Below, one piece after another: positions 1-5,596 of a stretch of 12,446 bases of DNA. Origin of the DNA: CAZFUY01 sp964522445 (GTDB lineage: Bacteria > Pseudomonadota > Gammaproteobacteria > SZUA-229); contig CAZFUY010000088.1 in the NCBI GenBank assembly GCA_964522445.1, positions 1 to 12,446 of the forward strand, in the 5' to 3' direction. The notes beneath the pieces are model-generated. The model saw nothing but the letters and a program-made list of their open reading frames with translations. It ran no database searches and was not told the origin of the DNA. Made by a program: the position numbers and the translations under genes. The number at the start of each line of letters is the position of its first letter. Position 1 is the stretch's first letter.

Positions 1-251
1 AGCTAGTCACTGACTATTGGAATGGAGAACCAGATGGATTTTGTAATTACTCGAGTTGGATTGTTGACGTGGCTATCGATGTCACCGGGCAAGCATGTGA
101 TTTTAATAATGCCACAGCAGGCGATACCTTCTTTGACATATTTAATGTTGATATAGGTGTGACACCGCAAATTATACGTTTTGGTGGTCGCGTATCGGAG
201 GAAGTCAACAGATCAATCACGATAGATAGCAGATCCTTTGAAAAATTATAA
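1..251 (+). CDS. C-terminal end of an unrecognised protein, cut by the left edge
   Basis: An open frame runs in from the left edge (first full codon at position 3) to a TAA at 249-251, leaving 82 visible residues. It has no stop upstream inside the window, so the in-frame GTG at 69 is probably internal rather than the start. The visible part contains the segment DYWNGEPDGFCNY and a second cysteine in GQACDFNNA. The two cysteines about 18 residues apart could form a disulfide in an exported protein, but no signal peptide is visible because the N-terminus is missing. I do not recognise the family. It lies in the same orientation as the downstream propeller lipoprotein, 331 bases away, and may be another exported protein. 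Function unknown. Confidence 0.5.
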   Translation, partial: LVTDYWNGEPDGFCNYSSWIVDVAIDVTGQACDFNNATAGDTFFDIFNVDIGVTPQIIRFGGRVSEEVNRSITIDSRSFEKL

Positions 252-582
252 AAAAAGGCTTTTCTAAAGAGTCCAGCGGTATCAGCAACAGGGAAATTGG
301 GGGCAAATTGAACCTAAGCCTGCGTTTTTATTCATTTCTTAGTGTGGGTGTCCGGATAAGCACCTTTTGATATTAGGAACTCTCGGCGCTTGTGGAGGAG
401 GAAGAAGTATCGATAGGGTCTGTTTCGATTAATTTAGGATCAATCAGCGGGTAATCGGGGACAAACCACGGTTTTATGTACCCAGTTTTACCTAAAATCT
501 CATAAAGCGAATTAACAGAGATACTCTTTGAAGTTAATGATATTGGGTGGGCATGCTTTTTGCCCACACTCAATAACTATAA
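252..582. other. 331-base spacer with lipobox-like remnant and hairpin
   Basis: No convincing intact gene is seen here. On the plus strand at 367-432 a short frame reads LILGTLGACGGGRSIDRVCFD and then stops. The LGAC-GGG part looks like a lipoprotein signal-peptide end and resembles the lipobox of the next gene (LLLASLGACGGGGG). It has no recognisable start region and nothing follows it, so it is at most a gene remnant. A TTAACA at 512-517 could be a -35 box, but the matching -10 (TAATGA, 535-540) is poor. A hairpin at 547-567 is listed separately. A 66-codon minus-strand frame (373-573) is treated as spurious. Confidence 0.4.
547..567. repeat. Small hairpin with ATGCTTTT loop ahead of the propeller lipoprotein gene
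   Basis: GTGGGCA (547-553) and TGCCCAC (561-567) are perfect 7-base inverted arms around a 7-base loop TGCTTTT. No T-run follows on either strand, so it is not a typical intrinsic terminator. It sits 28 bases before the ATG of the next gene and would lie in its 5' leader if transcription starts upstream. The core GCATGCTTTT is shared with the REP-like palindromes at 2041-2098 and 7401-7481, although the stem sequence differs. Confidence 0.5.
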
Positions 583-594
583 GTGAGTAGAAAA

Positions 595-1896
595 ATGAAA
601 AAAAGTAAAATATTTAGCCTTAATAATACTATCAACTATCTTATATTAATTTTGTTACTTGCATCACTTGGCGCTTGTGGCGGAGGTGGTGGTGACGATC
701 CTGACCCTGACCCTGACCCTGACTTAACATCACCCATTGGTGACATGTCAGGTACCTGGCGAGTGACAGGGACAGAATCTTCGCCAACACCTGATTGTGA
801 TGGTTATAGCTTTATTTTAACAGCAACGGTTGCACAGTCAGGAAACGACCTAACAGCTAATGGTGATGACGGCACATCACTTAGCGGTACTATTTCTGGT
901 AATCAGATATCTATGTCGGGTAGCTATCCAGAGGATGGTGGTACCACAACTGTCAGTTTATTAACTGCAACAGTCACGGCTGATTGTAACCAGTTTAGTG
1001 GCAGTGAATCCTGGTCATGGTCAGATGGTGTATTGTCATGTTCAGGAACATCTAAATTCAATGCTGAGCGCCTTACGGGAAGTGATTGTGAGGTCAGCGG
1101 AGGGTCTGGCTTTATCCAGCTTACAGCTGATTCAGCTTCTGATAGTAGTCCAGACTGGAGTTTTGATGGTGGCAGAATAGTGTTTAAATCTACAAGATCT
1201 GGAAGCAGTAATATCTGGATTATGAATAACGATGGTACTAACCTGACACAGCTCACAAATACTCTGCAAGACGAGGGGCATCCTCATTTTAATCCAGACG
1301 GATCCCAAATTGTATTTTGGTCAAAAAGAACAGGAAACAGGGAGGTGTGGGTCATGAATAGCGATGGTACTGGCCAGGCGCAGATCACCAATAATATAGC
1401 CGATGATGGAGGTGCTGCCTGGAGTCCGGATGGTATGCAGATCGTATTCCGCTCATATCGGTCAGGTAATAATGATATTTGGATAATAAATTCAGATGGG
1501 ACTAATCTGACACAACTGACGACTAATACAGCAGGTGATGGTTCACCCCAATTCAATTCGGATGGCACCCAAATCATATTTTCATCTAGCAGGTTGGGAA
1601 ATAATGATATCTGGATTATGAATACAGATGGTAGCAATCCAACACAGCTCACGACCAACGCAGCAAGTGATAGCCAGGCTCATTTTAGCACTGATGGTAC
1701 GCAGATCATATTTCACTCTAACCGGTCAGGAAACAATGATATTTGGGTGATGAATAGTAATGGGACTAACCAGACGCAAGTTACAGTTCTTTCAACAGAT
1801 GATAGCAAAGGTGACTTCAATCAGGATGGCACGCAAATAGTATTTCAGTCGGATAGATCAGGGAATCAGGATATATGGACATATACACTTCCATAA
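595..1896 (+). CDS. Lipoprotein with TolB-like six-bladed beta-propeller (PD40 repeats)
   Basis: The protein has 433 residues. It begins with a basic N-terminus and a hydrophobic stretch (about 15-25) ending in the lipobox LGAC, which makes Cys28 the predicted lipidation site. A Gly-rich and Asp-Pro linker follows, about 29-43. A Ser/Thr/Gly-rich domain spans about 47-165, starts with SGTWRVTG and holds several cysteines. From residue 176 to the end there are six tandem 44-residue units with the PD40 pattern (FxxDGxxIxFxSxRxGxxDIWxMNxDG), the blade type of TolB propellers. I prefer ATG 595 over the in-frame GTG 583, because AAGTGAG just upstream of the ATG can serve as ribosome binding site and the GTG has none. 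TolB itself has a different N-terminal domain and a tol operon context, so this is a paralogous envelope lipoprotein. It is probably involved in protein or glycan binding, but the ligand is unknown. Confidence 0.85.
   Translation: MKKSKIFSLNNTINYLILILLLASLGACGGGGGDDPDPDPDPDLTSPIGDMSGTWRVTGTESSPTPDCDGYSFILTATVAQSGNDLTANGDDGTSLSGTISGNQISMSGSYPEDGGTTTVSLLTATVTADCNQFSGSESWSWSDGVLSCSGTSKFNAERLTGSDCEVSGGSGFIQLTADSASDSSPDWSFDGGRIVFKSTRSGSSNIWIMNNDGTNLTQLTNTLQDEGHPHFNPDGSQIVFWSKRTGNREVWVMNSDGTGQAQITNNIADDGGAAWSPDGMQIVFRSYRSGNNDIWIINSDGTNLTQLTTNTAGDGSPQFNSDGTQIIFSSSRLGNNDIWIMNTDGSNPTQLTTNAASDSQAHFSTDGTQIIFHSNRSGNNDIWVMNSNGTNQTQVTVLSTDDSKGDFNQDGTQIVFQSDRSGNQDIWTYTLP
700..723 (+). repeat. (CCTGAC)4 hexanucleotide repeat in the lipoprotein linker
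   Basis: Four perfect tandem copies of CCTGAC encode the Asp-Pro linker just after the lipidated cysteine. Slippage by whole units would change linker length by two residues without shifting the frame, so it could tune the distance from the membrane rather than switch the gene on or off. Confidence 0.8.
1120..1893 (+). repeat. Six tandem 132-base (44-residue) propeller repeats
   Basis: The units start at 1120, 1252, 1384, 1516, 1648 and 1780. The first five are exactly 44 codons with no insertion or deletion; the last is 38 codons and ends the protein. Units 3 to 5 are the most alike (GNNDIWI or GNNDIWV followed by an N-x-x-G-T/S motif), suggesting recent internal duplication. Six blades is the number expected for a closed TolB-type propeller. 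Confidence 0.85.
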
Positions 1897-1978
1897 GAAT
1901 TTAGTTATAGAAACGGCAGGAGCATAGGAGTAAAAAGGAGTGGGTAACAAATGGATATTATTAGTATTAACATTTGTC

Positions 1979-1996
1979 ACTGGCTCTAAAGCCAGT
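1979..1996. repeat. Hairpin downstream of the propeller gene
   Basis: ACTGGCT (1979-1985) and AGCCAGT (1990-1996) are perfect 7-base arms with the loop CTAA. Flanking TCAC and GTGA can extend the stem after a small bulge. No T-run follows on either strand. It lies in the spacer 1897-2135 between two convergent genes, about 83 bases after the propeller stop codon, and may protect a 3' end or be a remnant of a repeat element. Confidence 0.4.
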
Positions 1997-2040
1997 AGTG
2001 AAGCCACTATGAAGAGGGATGAATTTATACTATCTTTCCA

Positions 2041-2098
2041 GCATGCTTTTAACGGGGTTCTGATTCTTAAAGCCCATAAATTCCCGCTAAAAGCATGC
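2041..2098. repeat. Decayed third copy of the GCATGCTTTTA palindrome
   Basis: The left arm (2041-2056) and right arm (2083-2098) are 16-base inverted repeats matching at 15 of 16 positions, with a 26-base loop. The core GCATGCTTTTA...GCTAAAAGCATGC is the same as in the palindrome at 7401-7481. The outer CGTCATTCC ends are only partly recognisable, so this copy is older or trimmed. It lies 37 bases after the stop of the minus-strand CDP-alcohol transferase gene and has no nuclease gene beside it. Confidence 0.7.
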
Positions 2099-2135
2099 GA
2101 GAATAAGTTAGGAATAAGTCACAAACTCAATCATC

Positions 2136-2708
2136 TTACTTATTATATTTAAGCGCAGCCCAGATTGTTCTTACATCCACATGCTGTTGCTTCATAACCA
2201 GAGTAATTAGTGTTTCCTCTATTGCAGCATATACACATACGACTGTAGCCAGATAAAATGGCCAGCTAAATAATTCTAAAAACAATAAAATATAGCCAAC
2301 AACTGTAATAGCCACAGCAACTTTAACACTCCATGTATGATAACTGGTTACAGTGCGAAACTTAATTAAGCCTATCAGAACAGGCAATGTAAGACTCAGT
2401 ACAATTAATGTAAAAAACAGCCATTCTTTTTGAATGATATCGGGCCATAAAATCCAGGCACAAATTGCCATACTGGTATAAATAAGAAAATCACCCCAGC
2501 TATCAAGATGAGAACCCAGTTCAGTAATCTGATTTAGATGCCTTGCTAAAAAACCATCAAGAACATCTGTAAATTCAGAAAAGACAACAACACCAATAAA
2601 AACATAAGGCTGTTTGTTAATCGCAAAATAAAATAATACCGGCACCATCAGTATGCGAATAAAACTGACAAAATTTGGCCAGTTATATATTTCAGTATTT
2701 TTTTTCAT
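2136..2708 (-). CDS. CDP-alcohol phosphatidyltransferase family membrane protein (PgsA-like)
   Basis: The protein has 190 residues. Enzymes of this family transfer a phosphatidyl (or other phospholipid) group from a CDP-lipid to an alcohol in the cytoplasmic membrane, releasing CMP. The diagnostic motif DxxDGxxAR-x8-GxxxDxxxD is complete at residues 48-73: D48, D51, G52, A55, R56, G65, D69 and D73. The N-terminal NWPNFVSFIRILMVP (9-23) is typical of the PgsA branch. Several hydrophobic membrane segments are spread over about 13-46, 75-115 and 125-165. The ATG follows the TAA of the upstream CarS-like gene by only 2 nt with a weak ribosome binding site, suggesting translational coupling. The acceptor alcohol (glycerol-3-phosphate, inositol phosphate, serine or other) cannot be read from the motif. 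The chromosomal pgsA of such bacteria usually sits near uvrC, so this is probably a second, specialised paralogue. Confidence 0.85.
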   Translation of the reverse strand: MKKNTEIYNWPNFVSFIRILMVPVLFYFAINKQPYVFIGVVVFSEFTDVLDGFLARHLNQITELGSHLDSWGDFLIYTSMAICAWILWPDIIQKEWLFFTLIVLSLTLPVLIGLIKFRTVTSYHTWSVKVAVAITVVGYILLFLELFSWPFYLATVVCVYAAIEETLITLVMKQQHVDVRTIWAALKYNK

Positions 2709-2710
2709 AT

Positions 2711-3196
2711 TTAATAAGGTCTTTTACGTATGCGCCATTTATATAAAACCTGTGAAATAAGCAGTTCCAGAACAATAAACACACAAACAAGAATAACAAT
2801 ATCATTTAAATCTAAATCAAAAGTTTCTCTTAAATATATAGCAGGAAAAATAGACTCTGGTACTTGATCCAGAAACGGTGCCATATCACTTGATTTTATA
2901 CCTAAGCGACGTTTAATAAAGCTTGAAAATAGATCACCAGACATTGCTGTTAGCGCTATTAATATGCCAATTTCTAGCGTAGATCCAATAATAATTGCAA
3001 ACAATGCGGTGACTAGAACTGAAGAAATAATACCTCGCCAGGTTTTAGATTTTCCAAGCAGGCGGTTTCCATCAAAAAACTTAACTCCAAAATCTAATGG
3101 CATTTCCAGTCGTTTTTTTAGAATATATCGCGCTAATACCGGCGAGCCATTTGCGATAATAATCAGAAAAATAAGATGTAAGAATTCTATAGTCAA
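2711..3196 (-). CDS. CarS-like (DUF46) CDP-lipid synthase, TTG start
   Basis: The protein has 161 residues and is a multi-pass membrane protein of the CDP-archaeol synthase family, distantly related to CdsA. These enzymes use CTP to activate a lipid phosphate to a CDP-lipid. Visible family motifs are NGSPVLA (16-22), DGNRLLGKSKTWRG (42-55), GD (87-88), SFIKRRLGIKSSD (92-104) and FLDQVPE (108-114). The basic and acidic residues in the last two motifs correspond to the Mg-CTP site region of CdsA-type enzymes. I chose TTG at 3196 because GAGGAAG lies at suitable spacing upstream and the first methionine after it (residue 32) would delete the NGSPV segment. The upstream ATG at about 3209 is in another frame. 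The gene is followed after 2 nt by a CDP-alcohol transferase, giving a two-step lipid head-group cassette. Family membership is clear; the bacterial substrate is unknown. Confidence 0.82.
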   Translation of the reverse strand: MTIEFLHLIFLIIIANGSPVLARYILKKRLEMPLDFGVKFFDGNRLLGKSKTWRGIISSVLVTALFAIIIGSTLEIGILIALTAMSGDLFSSFIKRRLGIKSSDMAPFLDQVPESIFPAIYLRETFDLDLNDIVILVCVFIVLELLISQVLYKWRIRKRPY

Positions 3197-3297
3197 GCTT
3201 CTTCCTCATAAGTAAAAAGAAACCAATACAACTGACAGTTAGTTTTTATTTTGCGTGAATTTTATAAACTATTTCAGTATATGAATTCATAGCAGAT

Positions 3298-3303
3298 ATT
3301 ATA
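3298..3303 (-). promoter_or_regulatory. Possible -10 box for the CarS-like/transferase pair
   Basis: A perfect TATAAT on the minus strand lies about 100 bases before the TTG start, in the 214-base spacer after the diguanylate cyclase gene. No good -35 hexamer is present at 16-18 bases, so activity would need an activator or is uncertain. Confidence 0.3.
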
Positions 3304-3410
3304 AAACAGATAATACCTGCCATTTTAGGCTTGAGAACTTTTAATTCAAGTGTTTGATTTTATAAGAGGCTCTATTCTGAGAACAATCAGTATGTTTATT
3401 GCAGAATTTT

Positions 3411-4349
3411 CTATGCCTGAGAAACTCTAATTTGATCACGACCTTCATCTTTAGCCTGATACAATGCAGTATCTGCACGATCCAGTAAGCTGTGTGCAGA
3501 ATCAGTTTCATTTAAACACGCCAGACCAATGCTAACAGACACGGATAGCTCCTCTCCCTGACAGTTAATAGTGGCTTCTCTTACAGATTCCAGTATGCGT
3601 TCGGCAATAACATAAGCCGCTTCACAGTTAGAATTATTTAGAATAGCAACAAACTCTTCACCACCATAGCGGAATAGTAAATCTGTATTTCTTGTATTTT
3701 CCTTAATTGTTTCGGCAATCTTCTTTAGCACTATATCGCCAACACTATGGCCGTAAGTATCATTAACTTTTTTGAAGAAATCAATATCAATAAATAATAA
3801 CGAGCAATCATTTTTCTGACGCTTGGACAAACTAATTTCACGTTCCAGAGAAGCATCAAATGTAGAGCGGTTATTTACACCCGTTAACGCATCACGGTGT
3901 GCAGCAAGGGTTGCCTGACGAAATTGAATAGCATTACGCAATGGGTATAAAAGACTGGTTAACAAGTTTTCAAATAAAACCAGTTCTGATTCTGAAAACT
4001 TTCTACCACGATAAGCAACAAGATTACCCAGTGGTATATCCTGAATGGTTAAGTTATATGAAAAGCTATGACCCTTCTGACGACCAACAACCAGTTCAGT
4101 TGATAAGGCTTCTATTCCAAAATTATAACCATCAAACAATAAATAGGAATGAACATGCTCCATAAACTGATTAATAACCCATTCCACTTCCAACGACATC
4201 TGTAACCGCATGGATAGATCAAGCATAATTTGCTGCTGTATTGCAGGCTTATATATATTGCCTGTATCAGCCTGGTCACAAGTCTGAAAAATCCCTTTCA
4301 CCTCTTTAATATCTTTGATCATTTCGACTGTTGAGGTATGAGTCTGCAT
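3411..4349 (-). CDS. GGDEF-domain diguanylate cyclase with N-terminal sensory region
   Basis: The protein has 312 residues. The C-terminal half (about 150-310) is a complete GGDEF domain that makes cyclic di-GMP from two GTP. The catalytic signature RYGGEEF has GGEEF at 229-233. FIDIDFFKKVNDTYGH (186-201) gives a metal-binding Asp188 and the substrate-binding Asn196 and Asp197 region. An RxxD inhibitory site (R220-D223) sits five residues before GGEEF, so product inhibition is expected. Residues about 35-145 form a soluble GAF-like region with no membrane segment; I cannot assign its ligand. The ATG at 4349 is preceded by AGGAAA at acceptable spacing. The gene is separated from both neighbours by more than 200 bases and appears to be transcribed alone. 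The nearby genes do not reveal which output it controls. Confidence 0.93.
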   Translation of the reverse strand: MQTHTSTVEMIKDIKEVKGIFQTCDQADTGNIYKPAIQQQIMLDLSMRLQMSLEVEWVINQFMEHVHSYLLFDGYNFGIEALSTELVVGRQKGHSFSYNLTIQDIPLGNLVAYRGRKFSESELVLFENLLTSLLYPLRNAIQFRQATLAAHRDALTGVNNRSTFDASLEREISLSKRQKNDCSLLFIDIDFFKKVNDTYGHSVGDIVLKKIAETIKENTRNTDLLFRYGGEEFVAILNNSNCEAAYVIAERILESVREATINCQGEELSVSVSIGLACLNETDSAHSLLDRADTALYQAKDEGRDQIRVSQA

Positions 4350-4655
4350 AGCTTTATTTCCTGTTTAAAGTTAGTTATGACGTAGCTATATTCATGCCAA
4401 CTAAAAAAGGATTCTCTATACTTAATAAAATCAACAACTTAGACAAAAACAATGAAACAATGACAAATTTATGCCGGAAAATAAAACGGGAAAAACATCG
4501 AGAAAAGCGGAAATGACAAAAAATTGGCTAGAAAACAGGCAACTTTATGCCGCCTGAAAACCAGATAAAGTGCAATTCAGGTGTCAGAGTCAAAGTTGGC
4601 TACTAATGCGTCAAACCCTGTATAAATGTAAACAACTTTGACTCCGACACCTTAT
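4350..4655. other. 306-base spacer between two minus-strand genes
   Basis: No gene is seen. The right third is occupied by a 20-base inverted-repeat element (4579-4652). The left part, upstream of the diguanylate cyclase, is AT-rich and must hold that gene's promoter. The best candidate on the minus strand is TTGGCA followed at 17 bases by a poor TAACTA, so I do not call it firmly. Confidence 0.4.
4579..4652. repeat. Inverted-repeat element, REP/RAYT-like, abutting a stop codon
   Basis: The arms AGGTGTCAGAGTCAAAGTTG (4579-4598) and CAACTTTGACTCCGACACCT (4633-4652) are inverted copies matching at 19 of 20 positions, with a 34-base loop. Ends of the type GGTGTCAGAGTCAAA are, from general knowledge, like those near REP-associated tyrosine transposases and their non-autonomous derivatives; that link is inference. 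No transposase is in the window. The element begins 3 nt beyond the stop of the pentapeptide-repeat gene, where a transcript would form a strong hairpin, but no T-run follows. Confidence 0.7.
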
Positions 4656-5537
4656 CTACTTAGCTAATAAACAACCACCTACAGAACCGGGCAAACACTG
4701 CTGCCCATTGATCCAGAGAGCATGATCAAAACGTGCATTAATCAAAACCGCACCATCCAGCTTTGCACCCACCAGCTCTGCATAAGATAAATCAGCATCC
4801 TGAAGATTAGCGCCCTGTAAATCTGCCTGGCGTAAATTTGCACCTTTGAGTAGTGTTTTCTGCAAACTGCTTTGCTGCATTTCTGCATTAAACAAATTAG
4901 CATAAGACAGATCACTGTAATCCAGGCGGGATCGACTAAAATCTACACCATTGAGCTGCGTTGCTTTAAATTGAGACGAAGATAAATCCAGACCGGCAAG
5001 ATTTTGCCCCTGTTTATTACATGACGACCAGTTCACGCCGGAAGCTGCGGCAAGATTGCAGTCAGCACCTGTCAACTTTACAGAGGGCTGATAAAACAGA
5101 AAGGCAAGTAAAAACATGCCCGCTACTGTTAATATAATGGCAATATTTCGAGGTGTCTTTTGAGGTTTTTTATGATACTGCTTAAGCACATCATCACGCA
5201 GCTGGCGATGTAGCTTGATAATCTGATCTTCATCTTCGCGTCGATCATCGTCTATATGCTCATCATCTGCTCTGGCACTACGCTCATCTTCCCTTATACG
5301 CGCCAAATTCAATGCTTTTGCACCCTCTGGCGTGTGTGCATTAAGCACAACATCAGGAACGAGTGCTCTGTAATCTTTTACTGGTGCCCAGTTTTTTTCA
5401 TCCTGGCTCACTTCAGTATTCAGATTCATACGACCTAAAATAAGATTGCTGCTGATAAGCTGATTAGGAAATGGGCCGCGAACCTTATTATTAATTCTAA
5501 TAAACCAGCGGCCTTTATTAGCTTTATGAAGTGCCAT
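4656..5537 (-). CDS. Membrane-anchored pentapeptide-repeat protein with N-terminal GYF-like domain
   Basis: The protein has 293 residues in three parts. Residues about 9-55 (WFIRINNKVRGPFPNQL ... KNWAPV) match the GYF_2-like pattern of aromatic start, GP, QL and a closing W-x-P, a fold used for protein or peptide contacts. A charged, largely acidic linker spans about 75-128, rich in Glu, Asp and Arg. A single membrane helix at about 131-149 follows a basic KKPQKTPR stretch, so the N-terminal part should be cytoplasmic and the C-terminal part periplasmic. Residues about 180-272 are pentapeptide repeats (A-D/N-L-x-x, for example KGANLRQADLQGANLQDADL) that form a right-handed beta-helix. The end has a paired-cysteine tail (QQCLPGSVGGC). 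Cys160 and Cys173 could also pair in the periplasm. It follows serS by 59 bases. Function unknown; its architecture suggests an envelope adaptor rather than an enzyme. Confidence 0.75.
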   Translation of the reverse strand: MALHKANKGRWFIRINNKVRGPFPNQLISSNLILGRMNLNTEVSQDEKNWAPVKDYRALVPDVVLNAHTPEGAKALNLARIREDERSARADDEHIDDDRREDEDQIIKLHRQLRDDVLKQYHKKPQKTPRNIAIILTVAGMFLLAFLFYQPSVKLTGADCNLAAASGVNWSSCNKQGQNLAGLDLSSSQFKATQLNGVDFSRSRLDYSDLSYANLFNAEMQQSSLQKTLLKGANLRQADLQGANLQDADLSYAELVGAKLDGAVLINARFDHALWINGQQCLPGSVGGCLLAK

Positions 5538-5596
5538 ATTACTACTCTATTATTTATTACTTTAATAGTGTAGCAATATTCTGTCCAACTACCTGA

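Noticed and set aside
373..573. 66-codon minus-strand frame ending in a Ser-rich tail
   Set aside because: It has a TTG start inside a hairpin and no ribosome binding site. Its Ser-rich tail is just the reverse strand of the Gly-rich lipobox-like tract.
924..1658. Long minus-strand frames opposite the propeller repeats
   Set aside because: They are reverse-strand shadows of the 132-base repeats, including repeated segments such as CVRLVPS that mirror the blades.
595..1896. TolB of the Tol-Pal system
   Set aside because: The propeller repeats match, but the protein has a lipobox and a different N-terminal domain, and no tolA, pal or cpoB lies beside it.
1940..2152. 70-codon plus-strand frame starting at GTG with AAAAAGG upstream
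   Set aside because: It runs through a hairpin and a decayed palindrome, overlaps the end of the convergent transferase gene and has no recognisable protein pattern. The ribosome-site-like AAGGAG could instead serve the ATG at 1951, but that frame stops after 12 codons.
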